Source of the DNA: Mesorhizobium sp. M4B.F.Ca.ET.203.01.1.1
Lineage (GTDB): Bacteria > Pseudomonadota > Alphaproteobacteria > Rhizobiales > Rhizobiaceae
Direction: 5' to 3'
DNA length: 64,000 nucleotides
Assembly: GCF_004791025.1 (NCBI RefSeq)
Contig: NZ_SRUO01000007.1
Span: 164,216-228,215 of the forward strand
The notes beneath the pieces were generated by a model, which was not told the origin of the DNA, made no database searches, and was given only the letters and a program-made list of their open reading frames with translations. Made by a program: the position numbers and the translations under genes. This document shows positions 1 through 9,730 of the stretch, piece by piece (positions within the stretch are counted from its first letter, which is position 1; each line of letters opens with the position of its first letter).

Positions 1-2
1 CC

Positions 3-539
3 TGCATCGCCGCCGGCATCGCCTGCTTGTGGGGCCCGGCGCATGGCGGCGCCAACGAGGCGGCGCTCAACATGCTGGGCGAGATCGGCCATGTCGACCA
101 CATCCCGGAATTCATCGCCCGCGCCAAGGACAAGAACGATCCGTTCCGGCTGATGGGCTTTGGCCATCGCGTCTACAAGAACTACGATCCGCGCGCCAAG
201 ATCATGCAGAAGACCGCGCATGAGGTGCTGGGCGAGCTCGGCATCAAGGACGACCCGTTGCTCGACATCGCCATGGAGCTGGAAAAGATCGCGCTCACCG
301 ACGCCTATTTCATCGAGAAGAAGCTCTATCCGAACGTCGACTTCTATTCCGGCATCACGCTGAAGGCGCTGGGCTTCCCCACCACCATGTTCACCGTGCT
401 GTTCGCGGTCGCCCGCACCGTCGGCTGGATCGCGCAGTGGAAGGAGATGATCGAGGATCCGCACCAGAAGATCGGCCGGCCGCGTCAGCTCTACACGGGT
501 GCCGCCGAACGCGACTACGTGCCGATCGCCAAGCGCTGA
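3..539 (+). CDS. gltA: Citrate synthase, C-terminal part (5' end outside window)
   Basis: This is the last 178 residues of citrate synthase, which condenses acetyl-CoA and oxaloacetate as the entry step of the TCA cycle in the cytoplasm. The catalytic triad is visible: the His of GPAHGGAN (codon at 42-44), the His of GFGHRVYK and the Asp of YPNVDFYSG, matching H264, H305 and D362 of the E. coli type II enzyme. The C-terminus (GRPRQLYTG...RDYVPI) is typical of the large hexameric proteobacterial form. It is the only plus-strand gene in the first 13 kb and converges with lpxB, sharing a bidirectional terminator with it. The start lies upstream of base 1. Confidence 0.97.
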   Translation, partial: CIAAGIACLWGPAHGGANEAALNMLGEIGHVDHIPEFIARAKDKNDPFRLMGFGHRVYKNYDPRAKIMQKTAHEVLGELGIKDDPLLDIAMELEKIALTDAYFIEKKLYPNVDFYSGITLKALGFPTTMFTVLFAVARTVGWIAQWKEMIEDPHQKIGRPRQLYTGAAERDYVPIAKR

Positions 540-563
540 TCGCGCCCGAGCGAAATGGTTGAA

Positions 564-588
564 AAAGGCGCCCGCGAGGGCGCCTTTT
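564..588. terminator. Bidirectional rho-independent terminator between gltA and lpxB
   Basis: A perfect GGCGCCC-GCGA-GGGCGCC hairpin (567-584) has A-runs on its left and T-runs on its right, so it can end transcription of gltA on plus and of the lpx cluster on minus. The lpxB stop codon (587-589, TAA on minus) lies on the edge of the structure, so the minus-strand hairpin starts immediately after the last codon. Confidence 0.85.
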
Positions 589-1753
589 ATTTGATGTGTC
601 GCAGAACGACCTCTGCGGCGATATCGCCTGACGGTCTGTCCGTCGCCATGCGTCGCGCGATCTCGGCGAACCCGTCCTTCTGCCAGGCGCGCATGCCGGT
701 GTCGGAAAACAGCGTCTCCAGTTGCCGGGCGAGGTTCTCCGGCAGGACATACTGGTCGTAAAACTCCGGAACCAGGGTCCGGTCCGAGATCAGATTGGGC
801 AGCAGCGCCGACCAGACGGAAATGAGATGCGGCATGACCAGCCGCGCGACGGGATCGAGCTTGTAGCACGACACCATCGGCACGCCCGACAGGGCCAGTT
901 CGAGCGATACCGTTCCCGAGGCGATCAGCGCGGCATCGGCCTTGCCGAACGCCTGCCATTTGCGTTCGGGCTCGACGATGATCTCCGGTTTGTCGTCCCA
1001 ACTGGCGACCGAAGCCCTGACCAGCTCGGCGACGTGCGGCACGGTCGGCAAGAGCAGACGCAGGCGATGCCCGCGCTGGCGCAGGATCGACATCGTCTTG
1101 CCGAACGGCTCGATTAGCCGGCGTACTTCGCCACGACGGGAACCCGGCAGCACCAGCAGCGTCTTGACGCGATCCCCCGCCAGGTCCCGGGGGAGCCCTT
1201 GCGCCTTGGCTGCGCCAAGCACGCCAGGATCCCGCGCCAGGCGATGCCCGACATAGGTGCCAGGCGGACCGCCGAGGCGGGCGAGCGCCTTCACCTCGAA
1301 AGGCAGGATGCACAGGATATGGTCGACATAGGGCTTCATCGCCACCGCCCTGCCCGGTCGCCATGCCCAGACACTCGGGCAGACATAGTGGACGATTGGA
1401 ATCGACGGGTTGGCGGCACGCACCTTCTTCGCCACGCGCAGCGAGAAATCCGGGCTGTCGATGGTGATGAGGCAGTCGGGTTTTTCGGCCGCGATCATGC
1501 TTGCCGTCTGGCCGATCCGCCTGATCAGGCGCGGCAGCTCGCGCAGGATCGCGCTGAACCCCATCAGCGCGATCTCGCTGCCGTCGAACAGGGATTTCAG
1601 GCCGAGCGCCTGCAAATGCCGACCGCCGATGCCGAGAAGCTGAACATCCCGGCCCGTCGTCCGCTTCAGCGCCGCGACGATGTCGGCGCCCAGCAGGTCG
1701 CCCGATTCCTCGCCGCAGACGACGGCGACCTTCAACGACTTGCTAGTGGCCAT
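587..1753 (-). CDS. lpxB: Lipid-A-disaccharide synthase
   Basis: LpxB is a GT19 glycosyltransferase. It joins UDP-2,3-diacylglucosamine and lipid X into the lipid A disaccharide at the inner face of the cytoplasmic membrane. The 388-residue product begins MATSKSLKVAVVCGEESGD, and the GEESGD motif at residues 14-19 is the family's N-terminal signature; VLPGSRRGEV and SGTVSLELAL in the C-terminal half are also characteristic. A longer open frame reaches 1831, but the ATG at 1753 gives the normal N-terminus. The gene start overlaps the lpxI stop by 11 bases, which suggests translational coupling. It is the last gene of the lpxD-fabZ-lpxA-lpxI-lpxB run. Confidence 0.96.
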   Translation of the reverse strand: MATSKSLKVAVVCGEESGDLLGADIVAALKRTTGRDVQLLGIGGRHLQALGLKSLFDGSEIALMGFSAILRELPRLIRRIGQTASMIAAEKPDCLITIDSPDFSLRVAKKVRAANPSIPIVHYVCPSVWAWRPGRAVAMKPYVDHILCILPFEVKALARLGGPPGTYVGHRLARDPGVLGAAKAQGLPRDLAGDRVKTLLVLPGSRRGEVRRLIEPFGKTMSILRQRGHRLRLLLPTVPHVAELVRASVASWDDKPEIIVEPERKWQAFGKADAALIASGTVSLELALSGVPMVSCYKLDPVARLVMPHLISVWSALLPNLISDRTLVPEFYDQYVLPENLARQLETLFSDTGMRAWQKDGFAEIARRMATDRPSGDIAAEVVLRHIK

Positions 1754-2645
1754 GAGCCGGCTCCTCGGCGGGCAGGCCGATGATGAAAAGGCCGAGCGCA
1801 TTGGCGCGCGCGATCGTATCGGGACCTTCAAGGATCAGCGAGCGGCCGGCTTCCACGGCAATCCCTGCCAGCCCTGCCTCTTGCGCCGCCTCGACCGTCC
1901 GCGGGCCGATGGTTGGTAGATCGGCGCGCAATTCCTGGCCGGGCTTGGCGCATTTGACAAGCACGCCGCGGGTCTTGCCGGCGAGCCGGCCATGGTCGCG
2001 CAGTTGCCTGGTCCGCTCGAGCAGTCCGTTGGTGCCCTCTATGCCTTCCAGCGCGATCGCCCGGCCGCCGATGGCAATGGCAGCCTGGCCGATATCCAGC
2101 GCGCCGATCGCCTTCGCGGCCACCCTGGCCGCCTCGATGTCACGCCAGTCGGCTTTGCTTGGCTCAGCCTGGGTCAAAGGGCCCTTGCCGGCGAGTAGTT
2201 CGGGCACGATCTCATGCGCTCCGACGACCTTGATGCCGCGCTTTTCCAGAAAGCGCGTCAGGATCCGCAGCAGGCCGTCATCTCCGCGCGCCAGCCCCAT
2301 CACCACCGTCGGCACGACCGCCAGCAGGCCAAGGCTCGGCCGCATGGCGCTTAATTTCGGCCTGCGCCTGATCTCGCCGGCCAGCACGAGATGGCTGATC
2401 CGCTTGCGCCTGAGCAACGGGACCAGCGAGCCGAAGTCTTCGAGCGCGAGTTGCTCGGCCTCATAGCCGGCGAGGTCCTGCTTGCGGTCGACCTCGCCTT
2501 CGGCAGCGATGATGACGGGCGGGTGCCCTTGCCTTGCCAGGCTGGCCGCGACTTCCACCGGCAGGCTGCCGCCGCCGGCGATGATGCCGACCCTGGAGCC
2601 CGGCGCGAGGTCTAGCTTGGCTCCGGCAGCCTCAGCCTTCGTCAT
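1743..2645 (-). CDS. lpxI: UDP-2,3-diacylglucosamine pyrophosphatase, LpxI type
   Basis: LpxI hydrolyses UDP-2,3-diacylglucosamine to lipid X and UMP. It replaces the unrelated LpxH in most alphaproteobacteria. The roughly 300-residue product carries the N-terminal glycine-rich segment RVGIIAGGGSLPVEVA and the C-terminal DUF1009-type core (ARGDDGLLRILTRFLEKRGI, KCAKPGQELRADLPTIGP). The position directly between lpxA and lpxB is diagnostic for LpxI. The start at 2645 (MTKAEAAG) was chosen because it overlaps the lpxA stop by only 14 bases; the in-frame ATG at 2651 is an alternative, and the frame also stays open to 2687 but would run further into lpxA. Confidence 0.93.
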   Translation of the reverse strand: MTKAEAAGAKLDLAPGSRVGIIAGGGSLPVEVAASLARQGHPPVIIAAEGEVDRKQDLAGYEAEQLALEDFGSLVPLLRRKRISHLVLAGEIRRRPKLSAMRPSLGLLAVVPTVVMGLARGDDGLLRILTRFLEKRGIKVVGAHEIVPELLAGKGPLTQAEPSKADWRDIEAARVAAKAIGALDIGQAAIAIGGRAIALEGIEGTNGLLERTRQLRDHGRLAGKTRGVLVKCAKPGQELRADLPTIGPRTVEAAQEAGLAGIAVEAGRSLILEGPDTIARANALGLFIIGLPAEEPAHGH

Positions 2646-3465
2646 CGGCATCGTCGCCGTCGCCGCCCTTGAGCGACGGGACGGCATAGTGCCGCTTGCC
2701 GCGACTGGCGATGAAATCGATGATTTTCATGGCCGTCGGCGAGGAGGCGAATTCCGCCTTGGCGAACTCGATGTTCTCGCCGACGGTCCGCGAGCGGTCG
2801 AAGATCGTCCGGTAGGCCTTGCGCAACAGGTGGATCTCGGCGCGCGGCAGGCCCGAGCGCTTTAGGCCGACGATGTTGAGGCCGCGAAGGCTGGCGCGGT
2901 TGCCGACGGCAATCGCATAGGGAATGACATCGCCGACGACTGCCGAACAGCCGCCGATGAAGGCGTTGTTGCCGATGCGGACGAACTGGTGAACGGCGGT
3001 GAGGCCGCCAATATAGACGTTGTCGCCGATCTCGCAGTGGCCGCCGAGCGTCGCGCCATTGGCGAAGGTGGCGTTCTTGCCAACGACGCAGTCATGGGCG
3101 ATGTGGGCATAGGCGAGGAAATTGCCATTGTCCCCTACCGTCGTCTCGCCACGGCTGGAATCGGTGCCGAGATGCATGGTGACGCCTTCGCGGATCGTGC
3201 AGTTCTCGCCAATCACCAGCGTCGTGCGGCCACCCTTGTGCTTGGTGTTCTGCGGCGGCGCGCCCAGCGTCGCCATCGGATAGACCTTGGTACCGGCACC
3301 GACGGTGGTCGCGCCCATCACCGAGACATGGCTGACCAGTTCGACGCGGTCGCCGATCACGGCGTCGGCGCCGACATGGCAGAACGGCCCGATGCGGGCG
3401 CCCTTGCCGATGGCGGCGCCATCTTCGACGACGGCGGAAGGATGGATGAATGTCTGAATTGTCAT
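2632..3465 (-). CDS. lpxA: Acyl-ACP--UDP-N-acetylglucosamine O-acyltransferase
   Basis: LpxA transfers a 3-hydroxyacyl chain from ACP to the 3-OH of UDP-GlcNAc, the first step of lipid A synthesis, in the cytoplasm. The 277-residue protein is a left-handed parallel beta-helix with many hexapeptide repeats. The catalytic His lies in AHIAHDCVVG, equivalent to H125 of E. coli LpxA, and the C-terminal helical domain contains the RGLNIVGLKRSG stretch. Two ATGs lie six bases apart (3471 and 3465); the inner one gives MTIQTFIHPSA, the family's usual distance to the first HP. The gene starts 14 bases after fabZ and overlaps lpxI. Confidence 0.97.
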   Translation of the reverse strand: MTIQTFIHPSAVVEDGAAIGKGARIGPFCHVGADAVIGDRVELVSHVSVMGATTVGAGTKVYPMATLGAPPQNTKHKGGRTTLVIGENCTIREGVTMHLGTDSSRGETTVGDNGNFLAYAHIAHDCVVGKNATFANGATLGGHCEIGDNVYIGGLTAVHQFVRIGNNAFIGGCSAVVGDVIPYAIAVGNRASLRGLNIVGLKRSGLPRAEIHLLRKAYRTIFDRSRTVGENIEFAKAEFASSPTAMKIIDFIASRGKRHYAVPSLKGGDGDDADDEG

Positions 3466-3479
3466 GAGCATTTCGATCG

Positions 3480-3944
3480 TCAGCCGGTGACCATCATCGC
3501 CGAAATCTCGGCTTCGGCGGCCTTGGCGCCGTCCACCAGGGCTTCACAGGCGAATTTGAGCAGGTTGCCGCGCTTCTTGATTTTCTTGACGTGGATCTTC
3601 AACTGGTCGCCGGGGACGACCGGCTTGCGGAACTTGGCATTGTCGATGGTCAGGAAATAGACCAGCGAGGGTTTTTCAGCGTTGAGGCTGCGGATGCAGA
3701 TGGCGCCGGCGGTCTGCGCCATGGCCTCGACGATCAACACGCCCGGCATCACCGGCTGATCCGGGAAATGGCCCTGGAAATGCGGCTCATTGATGGTCAC
3801 GTTCTTGATGCCGACGGCGGAATCGTCGCCGTCGATGTCGACAATGCGATCGATCATCAGGAACGGATAGCGATGCGGCAGGAGCTTCATCAGCCCCAAT
3901 ATGTCGACCGCCTCGAGCGTCGCCACCATGTCAGCCATTCCCAT
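3480..3944 (-). CDS. fabZ: 3-hydroxyacyl-[acyl-carrier-protein] dehydratase
   Basis: FabZ dehydrates 3-hydroxyacyl-ACP in fatty acid elongation and so competes with LpxA and LpxD for the same acyl-ACP pool, which explains its place between lpxD and lpxA. The 154-residue hot-dog-fold protein shows [12 protein letters not shown] near the N-terminus, the catalytic His in [14 protein letters not shown] and the catalytic Glu in [10 protein letters not shown]. The start ATG at 3944 overlaps the lpxD stop by 14 bases, pointing to coupled translation. Confidence 0.97.
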   Translation of the reverse strand: MGMADMVATLEAVDILGLMKLLPHRYPFLMIDRIVDIDGDDSAVGIKNVTINEPHFQGHFPDQPVMPGVLIVEAMAQTAGAICIRSLNAEKPSLVYFLTIDNAKFRKPVVPGDQLKIHVKKIKKRGNLLKFACEALVDGAKAAEAEISAMMVTG

Positions 3945-4986
3945 CGCCCTGTTTGCGGGTCCTGGCCAGCTTGCGCAGCATCGCGATCTCGCGCATGGCC
4001 TCGGCCATCGGCTGCGCCGGATAGCCTCCCCAGATCTCGCCCGCCGGGACGTTGCTCATGAATCCGCTTCTCGCTGCAAGCTTGGCCCCAGGCCCAATGG
4101 TCAAATGATCGGCGAGGCCGACGCCGCCGCCCATGGTGACGCCGTCGCCGACGACGACGGAACCCGAAATACCCGAAAGTCCGGCTATAATGCAATTGCG
4201 GCCGATGCGGACATTGTGGGCGATCTGCACCAGATTGTCGATCTTGGTGCCCTGGCCGATGATTGTATCGGACATGGCGCCGCGATCGACGGTGGTGTTC
4301 GAGCCGATCTCGACATCGTCCTGGATGACGACGCGACCGATCTGCGGCACGCGCTCCGGCCCTTTGGCGCCGGCGACAAAGCCGAAGCCGTCCTGGCCGA
4401 TCCTGGCGCCGCCATGGATGATGACGCGATTGCCGATCAGCGCATACTGCACGCTGGCGCCCGGGCCGACATAGCCGTCGCGGCCGATCTGGCAGGAATG
4501 GCCGATGACCGCATGCGGAGCAATGATGGTGCCGCTGCCGATCGAGACGCGCGGACCGATGACCGCGCCGGCCTCGACAACGGCGCCGGCCTCGACATGC
4601 GCCGACGGGTCTATGTGGGCATGCGGGGAGATGCCGGTTTCGCCGGTCATGGGCCCGGGTGTGGCCGCTTGCGGAAACAGCAGGCGCCCGACCAGCGCGA
4701 ACGCCTGCTGCGGGCGCGGATGGGTGAGGACCGCGACGCCTGCCGGAGCCTTGCTCGCGAAGTCCGCCGGACAGAGAACCGCCGCAGCCTTGAGCGACGG
4801 CATAAGGGCGAAATTGCGCTTGCCGTCGACGAAGACGAGCGCGTCCTTGCCGCCTTCATTGGCCGGCGCCAGGGCTTCGATGGCAATATGGGATTGGGCG
4901 GAATCGACAAGCTGGGCGCCGGTCAGATTCGCGACTTCGCCTGCCGTATACCGGCGTGATGGCGCGAAGAACACCGGATCGGTCAT
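3931..4986 (-). CDS. lpxD: UDP-3-O-(3-hydroxyacyl)glucosamine N-acyltransferase
   Basis: LpxD adds the N-linked 3-hydroxyacyl chain to UDP-3-O-acyl-glucosamine, the third step of lipid A synthesis. The 351-residue protein has an N-terminal uridine-binding domain ([14 protein letters not shown], then [13 protein letters not shown]) followed by a long left-handed beta-helix of hexapeptides. The catalytic His is in [10 protein letters not shown], equivalent to H239 of E. coli. An upstream in-frame extension to 5049 exists, but [12 protein letters not shown] at 4986 matches the usual N-terminus and length. It follows bamA after 76 bases. Confidence 0.96.
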   Translation of the reverse strand: MTDPVFFAPSRRYTAGEVANLTGAQLVDSAQSHIAIEALAPANEGGKDALVFVDGKRNFALMPSLKAAAVLCPADFASKAPAGVAVLTHPRPQQAFALVGRLLFPQAATPGPMTGETGISPHAHIDPSAHVEAGAVVEAGAVIGPRVSIGSGTIIAPHAVIGHSCQIGRDGYVGPGASVQYALIGNRVIIHGGARIGQDGFGFVAGAKGPERVPQIGRVVIQDDVEIGSNTTVDRGAMSDTIIGQGTKIDNLVQIAHNVRIGRNCIIAGLSGISGSVVVGDGVTMGGGVGLADHLTIGPGAKLAARSGFMSNVPAGEIWGGYPAQPMAEAMREIAMLRKLARTRKQGDGNG

Positions 4987-5062
4987 TCCAGAAGCAATAT
5001 CCAGCTTGGTCGGATCACTCTTCCGGACCGCAACGCGGCCCGGAAGCATTGTTACCCGCGGA

Positions 5063-7438
5063 TCAGAAACGGGTCGCTATGCCGAAGTTGAATTCCTGCA
5101 CGTCGTCGGTCGGTTGCTTCTTGACCGGCACCGCGTAGTCGATGCGGATCGGGCCGAAAGGCGAAGCCCACATCAGGCCGACACCAACCGAAGCGCGCAG
5201 CTTCATGTCGGTCGTCGACTGATCGACCAGGGCGGTATCGACCTTGCTGCCATAGAGCGTTGCCGCATCGGCAAAGACCGCGCCGCGCAGGCCGAAGCTT
5301 TCCGGGATAACTGGCAGCGGGAACTGGGCTTCCGCCGAGGCATTGAAATAGGTGGTGCCGCCGAGGTGATCGCCACTGGTGCCCGTGGCAACAGGTCCGA
5401 TGCCGCCATAGGCGAAGCCGCGAATCATGCGGTCGCTGCTCTGGAAGTGATCGAAGATACGCAAGCCGTCGTCGCCATAGCCTTCGATGTGGCCGGCACC
5501 GCCGGAGATCAGGCCGACCAGATCCAACTGCTCGGAAAGGGTCTGGTAGACACTGCCGCGGCCCGTCACCTTGACGAACTTGGCATCACCGCCGAGGCCG
5601 GCCACTTCCGTGGTCACATTGGCATAGATGCCTTCATGCGGGTTCTTCATGTCATCGATGGTGTTGTAGGTCAGGCCGAGGCTGACCGACGACTTGATCC
5701 ACGGACTTTCGTCAATACCCTGAACGATCGCCGCCGAGATATCGCAATCCGCGTCCGGAATCCCATCTTGCGGCGTGTCATCGCAACCACTGTCGAGCTT
5801 ATACTTCTCCTGCGCGATGTTGTACGCCAGCTGCGTCGAGATGTTGTCGGTGATCGGCAGGCCGAAGCGCACGGTCGCGCCCAACGTCTCACTGTCGTAG
5901 TGATCGTAGTTGCGCGTCTGCTGGAACACGTCGAAGCCGGCCGCGATGCGGCGCCCGAGGAAGTAGGGCTCGGTGAAGGAGAAGCTGTAGTCGCGCGAGT
6001 TCTTGCCGCCGCCCGCCGCGATCTTGATGTACTGGCCGCGGCCGAGGAAGTTGCGCTCGGTGATCGAGCCTTCGACGGACGGCCCCGCCGTCTCGCCGCC
6101 GGTCGAGTAGCCAGCGCCGACCGAGAACTCGCCGGTCGACTTTTCGACCACATCCACCACCAGCACGACCTGGTCGGGCTGCGAGCCCGGCACCGTCGAG
6201 ATGTCGACTTTGTCAAAGTAATTGAGCGCTTCCAGGCGCTTCTTCGCGCGCTGGATGAGCACCTGGTTGAAGGCATCGCCTTCGCTCACATCGAACTCGC
6301 GACGAATGACATAGTCGCGCGTGCGGTCGTTGCCGCGGATTTCGATGCGCTCGATATAGGCCTTGGTGCCCTGGTCGATCGTATAGACGACCGAAATCGT
6401 GTGGTTCTCGAAATTGCGGTCGCCACGCGGCGTCACCTGGGCGAAGGCATAGCCGGAACCGGCAACCTTCTCGGTCAGCGCGATGATGGAGTCCTCGACG
6501 TCCTTGGCGTTGTAGACGTCACCCTTATGGGTTTCGACCACCGATTCCAGCGCCTTCGAGTCGACCTCGGGGATGGTGCTTTCGACACTGACGTCGCCGA
6601 ACGTGTAGCGATCGCCTTCCTGGACGGTGATGGTGACCGTGTATTTGTTGGTGGTGTCGTCGAGCTCGCCGACCGCGGAGACGACCTGGAAGTCGGCATA
6701 GCCGTGATTGTAGTAGAAGCGGCGCAGCAGTTCCTGGTCAGCGCGCAGCTTGTCCTCGTCATAGACGTCGTCGCGCAGCACGAAGGAAAGCCAGGACGAA
6801 CGCTTGGTGGCGATGACGTCCGAAAGGCGGCGGCTCGAATAGGCGCTGTTGCCGACGAAATTGATCGCGGCGATCTGCGTGCGGCCACCTTCATTGATGT
6901 TGAAGACCACGTTCACGCGGTTGTCGCCGAGTTCCATGATCTGCGTCGTCACGGCGGCGTCGTCGCGGCCGATGCGGCGATACGCAGCCTTCACCGCATC
7001 GACGTCCGAATCGAGCGTCTGCTGGGAGAAGGTGCCGCGCGGCTTCAGCTGCACGGCGACTGCCAGTGCATTGTCCTTGAGCTTCTTGTTGCCCTGGAAC
7101 AGGACCTGGTTCACGACCTTGTATTCAGAAACCTTGACGACCAGCGAGGAGCCGACCTGGTTGATCTGCACATCCGAGAACAGTCCGGTGCCGAACAGCG
7201 CCTTGACCGCATCGTCGATGTCGGAGCTGGAGAAGGCCTTGCCGGGCTTGATCTGGATGTAGTTGCGGATGGTGTCGGCGTCGACACGCTGATTGCCCGT
7301 CACCTCGACTCTGGAGACAACGGCCGCCTCGGCAGCTGATGTGGCAACGAACTGCACTGCGAGCGCGCCTGGCACAACCAGAGCGGCGGACAAAGCCACC
7401 GCGGACGCGGCGCTCAGAAACTTGGATGCTGCCTTCAT
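5063..7438 (-). CDS. bamA: Outer membrane protein assembly factor BamA
   Basis: BamA is the Omp85 core of the BAM complex that folds beta-barrel proteins into the outer membrane. The 791-residue product starts with a signal peptide ([22 protein letters not shown]..., ending near the AAEAA stretch), followed by five POTRA domains (from [14 protein letters not shown] to about residue 420) and a 16-strand barrel. It ends in an aromatic-rich beta signal with a terminal Phe (FGIATRF). The start at 7438 was chosen over the open frame to 7504 because it gives the signal peptide and has an AAAAGG element 12-13 bases upstream. The rseP-bamA-lpxD order is conserved. Confidence 0.97.
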   Translation of the reverse strand: MKAASKFLSAASAVALSAALVVPGALAVQFVATSAAEAAVVSRVEVTGNQRVDADTIRNYIQIKPGKAFSSSDIDDAVKALFGTGLFSDVQINQVGSSLVVKVSEYKVVNQVLFQGNKKLKDNALAVAVQLKPRGTFSQQTLDSDVDAVKAAYRRIGRDDAAVTTQIMELGDNRVNVVFNINEGGRTQIAAINFVGNSAYSSRRLSDVIATKRSSWLSFVLRDDVYDEDKLRADQELLRRFYYNHGYADFQVVSAVGELDDTTNKYTVTITVQEGDRYTFGDVSVESTIPEVDSKALESVVETHKGDVYNAKDVEDSIIALTEKVAGSGYAFAQVTPRGDRNFENHTISVVYTIDQGTKAYIERIEIRGNDRTRDYVIRREFDVSEGDAFNQVLIQRAKKRLEALNYFDKVDISTVPGSQPDQVVLVVDVVEKSTGEFSVGAGYSTGGETAGPSVEGSITERNFLGRGQYIKIAAGGGKNSRDYSFSFTEPYFLGRRIAAGFDVFQQTRNYDHYDSETLGATVRFGLPITDNISTQLAYNIAQEKYKLDSGCDDTPQDGIPDADCDISAAIVQGIDESPWIKSSVSLGLTYNTIDDMKNPHEGIYANVTTEVAGLGGDAKFVKVTGRGSVYQTLSEQLDLVGLISGGAGHIEGYGDDGLRIFDHFQSSDRMIRGFAYGGIGPVATGTSGDHLGGTTYFNASAEAQFPLPVIPESFGLRGAVFADAATLYGSKVDTALVDQSTTDMKLRASVGVGLMWASPFGPIRIDYAVPVKKQPTDDVQEFNFGIATRF

Positions 7439-7657
7439 CGGGCTTTTGTACCTTTTCTCGTAGTCCCCACGGCGAGAAAACCGGACGTGCGGTAATTTTC
7501 CCATACCGTATTAACCGGATTTTCCCTACACGCAAGGCTTCTGGTTAATTTGTAATTACTTAACCCTGGTGCGTGGCTTTCGCGTCACGCCTTACCCCTG
7601 TGCATGGTAAACGGCGTCTCAACATTGCGGCTGCTGAAGCCAAATTTCTTCATGATT
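7439..7657 (-). promoter_or_regulatory. bamA upstream region with GGTTAA inverted repeat
   Basis: This 219-base gap between rseP and bamA is the AT-richest stretch of the lpx-bam cluster and holds no gene. It contains the inverted repeat GGTTAA-N11-TTAACC (7543-7565). Inside it TTAA-N7-TTAC differs at one base from the TTAA-N7-TTAA core bound by the alphaproteobacterial cell-cycle regulator CtrA. A bamA promoter here is likely from position, but no clear -35/-10 pair was recognised. CtrA control is inference only. Confidence 0.35.
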
Positions 7658-8800
7658 TCAGCATCCAAACAGATCGTTCCAGAATACGAACCCCATGAAG
7701 CCGAGCACCAGAAGCAGCCCGGCCCGATAGGCCATTTCCATCATCCGTTCCGACACCGGCCGGCGGATGACCGCCTCCACGCCGTAGAACAACAGGTGGC
7801 CGCCGTCGAGAGGGGGAATCGGCAACAGGTTGAGAATTCCTATCCCCACTGACAGGAAAGCAACAAGCTGCACAAGCCACTCGAAGCCGAGTTTTGCCGC
7901 CTGCCCCGACATTTTCGCGATCTTGATCGGCCCGCCCAGCTGGCATTTGTCCTCGCGGCCGACGAGGAAACGCTGCAGGAACTGGCCGGTGCGCTGAATG
8001 ACGTGACCGGTCTCTTCGACGGCCGCTCCCACCGCGCCGACCGGATTGTAGGTGATGACGCGCGGCTGGCCGAGTTCCGTGCTGTTGGCGACGCCGATCA
8101 CCGCCACCTTGATCTTGTTGCCCAGCGCGTCCTGCTGCTCCATCGGCTCCGGCGTCGCCGTGAGCGTGATCTCCTTGCCGCCACGCAGCATGGTGAAGGC
8201 GATGGCGTCGCCGGCGCGACCCTGAACCAGGCGCTGGACGTCGGCGAAGGTTTCGACCGTGCTGCCATCGACTTTGACGAATCGGTCACCGGGCAGGATG
8301 CCGGCTTTCTCGGCCGGGCTGCCGGCGACAACCTCGGCCACCATCGGATCCAGCACCGGGCGGCCATAGACGGAAAACAGCACGGCAAAGACGGCGATCG
8401 TCAGCAGGAAATTGAACAGCGGCCCCGCCACCACCGTGGCTGCGCGCTTCCAGATCGGCTGGGTGTGGAAGGCGACGGCGCGCTCGGCAGCGCTCAGCGT
8501 TTCCAGGTCCTCGGCGCTCGGCTGGCTCGACGTGGCATTCATGTCGCCGACGAACTTCACATAGCCGCCAAGCGGTATGGCGCAGAGCTTCCAGCGCGTG
8601 CCGTGGCTGTCGTTGAAGCCGAAGAGCTCGGGGCCGAAGCCGATCGAAAAGGCCTTGACGCCGATGCCGCACAAGCGGCCGATGAGGTAGTGACCCATTT
8701 CGTGCACGAAGACCACCACGGTCAGCACGAACAGGAACGGCACCAGCGTGCCGAGGACGAAGCCTTCCGTGCTGAACAACGCGTGAAGAATCTCGTTCAA
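7658..8800 (-). CDS. rseP: RIP metalloprotease RseP (site-2 protease)
   Basis: RseP is an inner-membrane site-2 zinc protease (M50) that performs intramembrane cleavage of anti-sigma factors and signal-peptide remnants. The 380-residue protein has the HEMGH zinc motif at residues 33-37 in its first membrane segment, one PDZ domain (about 125-215, with GSPAEKAGILPGDRF) and the second catalytic motif NLLPIPPLDGGHL near residue 330. A single PDZ copy is usual in alphaproteobacterial members; E. coli RseP has two. The start codon is TTG, preceded by a good GAGGA element about seven bases away. No in-frame ATG lies nearby. Confidence 0.95.
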   Translation of the reverse strand: MNEILHALFSTEGFVLGTLVPFLFVLTVVVFVHEMGHYLIGRLCGIGVKAFSIGFGPELFGFNDSHGTRWKLCAIPLGGYVKFVGDMNATSSQPSAEDLETLSAAERAVAFHTQPIWKRAATVVAGPLFNFLLTIAVFAVLFSVYGRPVLDPMVAEVVAGSPAEKAGILPGDRFVKVDGSTVETFADVQRLVQGRAGDAIAFTMLRGGKEITLTATPEPMEQQDALGNKIKVAVIGVANSTELGQPRVITYNPVGAVGAAVEETGHVIQRTGQFLQRFLVGREDKCQLGGPIKIAKMSGQAAKLGFEWLVQLVAFLSVGIGILNLLPIPPLDGGHLLFYGVEAVIRRPVSERMMEMAYRAGLLLVLGFMGFVFWNDLFGC

Positions 8801-8903
8801 GTCGTGTCCTCAAGATCGTGCGCGACGCAGGCCGTGCCGCGACTGTGACATCAATCCAGGCGAATCCGTGGCGCAGCCCGTCTCTCGCCCTACGACATGC
8901 GGT

Positions 8904-9719
8904 TCAAACCGGAAACAGCCCCTGTGCCGGATGATCGGCGCCCGCCGATATCCATCCGATGACGTACAGGGCGAACGCCGCCGCGACAAGCCCGTCCACC
9001 CTGTCCATGACGCCGCCATGGCCGGGTATCAGGTTTCCCGAGTCCTTCTGCCCATGGCGACGCTTGACCCAGGATTCGAAAAGGTCGCCAGCTTGCGAGA
9101 CGACCGACAAAGCCAGGGCGACAAGGCCAAGGATGCCGAGATTGCCGACCCCGGCCACCGAAGCCAGAAGCACACCCGCGATCACGCCGCCAATGGCGCC
9201 GCCGAGCGCCCCGCTCTGCGTCTTGCCGGGCGAGATCGACGGCGCCAGCTTGGGGCCGCCGACGGCGCGACCGACGAAATAAGCCGCTATGTCGGTCGCC
9301 CAGACGACGGCGAACAGGAAGAGGATGGCAATCAGGCCGGAATGGTCGCCGTCGCGCAGCATCGCCAGCGACAGGCCGGAGAGAGACGCATAGGCCAGCC
9401 CGGCGGCATCCCATTGCGCCGCCCCGCGCATTTGAGCGCTGGCGGCCGTGACCACAACTATGACCACGACGAGCGAGAGCAGCCAGGATGCCGGCACGCC
9501 GGCTATCAGGAAGCCGATGAAGGCCAGCAGCAGCGCCTCCGGCAGGAAGCCCAGGGAACCGCCGGTTGCCGGGCGCGCCATTCGTGACCACTCATAGAAA
9601 ATGGTGGAGACGATGAAGGTGCAGAGAAAGCGGAACGGCAAGCCGCCGAGCCAGGTGAGCCCGAGCGTGACGGCGGCCAGCACGAGCGCCGAGATGACGC
9701 GCAGCTGGAGGTTGCTCAT
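8904..9719 (-). CDS. cdsA: Phosphatidate cytidylyltransferase
   Basis: CdsA makes CDP-diacylglycerol from phosphatidate and CTP in the inner membrane, the branch point for all phospholipids. The 271-residue protein is strongly hydrophobic, with about seven to eight predicted membrane segments. It ends with the CDP-diglyceride synthetase signature: S-x-GDLFESWVKRRHGQKDSG, then PGHGGVMDRVDG. The start at 9719 (MSNLQLRVISAL) lies 11 bases after the uppS stop; the longer frame to 9875 would run through the end of uppS. The 103 bases between cdsA and rseP contain no gene. Confidence 0.95.
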   Translation of the reverse strand: MSNLQLRVISALVLAAVTLGLTWLGGLPFRFLCTFIVSTIFYEWSRMARPATGGSLGFLPEALLLAFIGFLIAGVPASWLLSLVVVIVVVTAASAQMRGAAQWDAAGLAYASLSGLSLAMLRDGDHSGLIAILFLFAVVWATDIAAYFVGRAVGGPKLAPSISPGKTQSGALGGAIGGVIAGVLLASVAGVGNLGILGLVALALSVVSQAGDLFESWVKRRHGQKDSGNLIPGHGGVMDRVDGLVAAAFALYVIGWISAGADHPAQGLFPV

Positions 9720-9730
9720 CTGGCCGCCGC

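Noticed and set aside
4505..7339. Open frame of 944 codons on plus opposite lpxD and bamA
   Set aside because: It crosses the two minus-strand genes and their gap, and its product has low-complexity composition; a GC-rich artefact.
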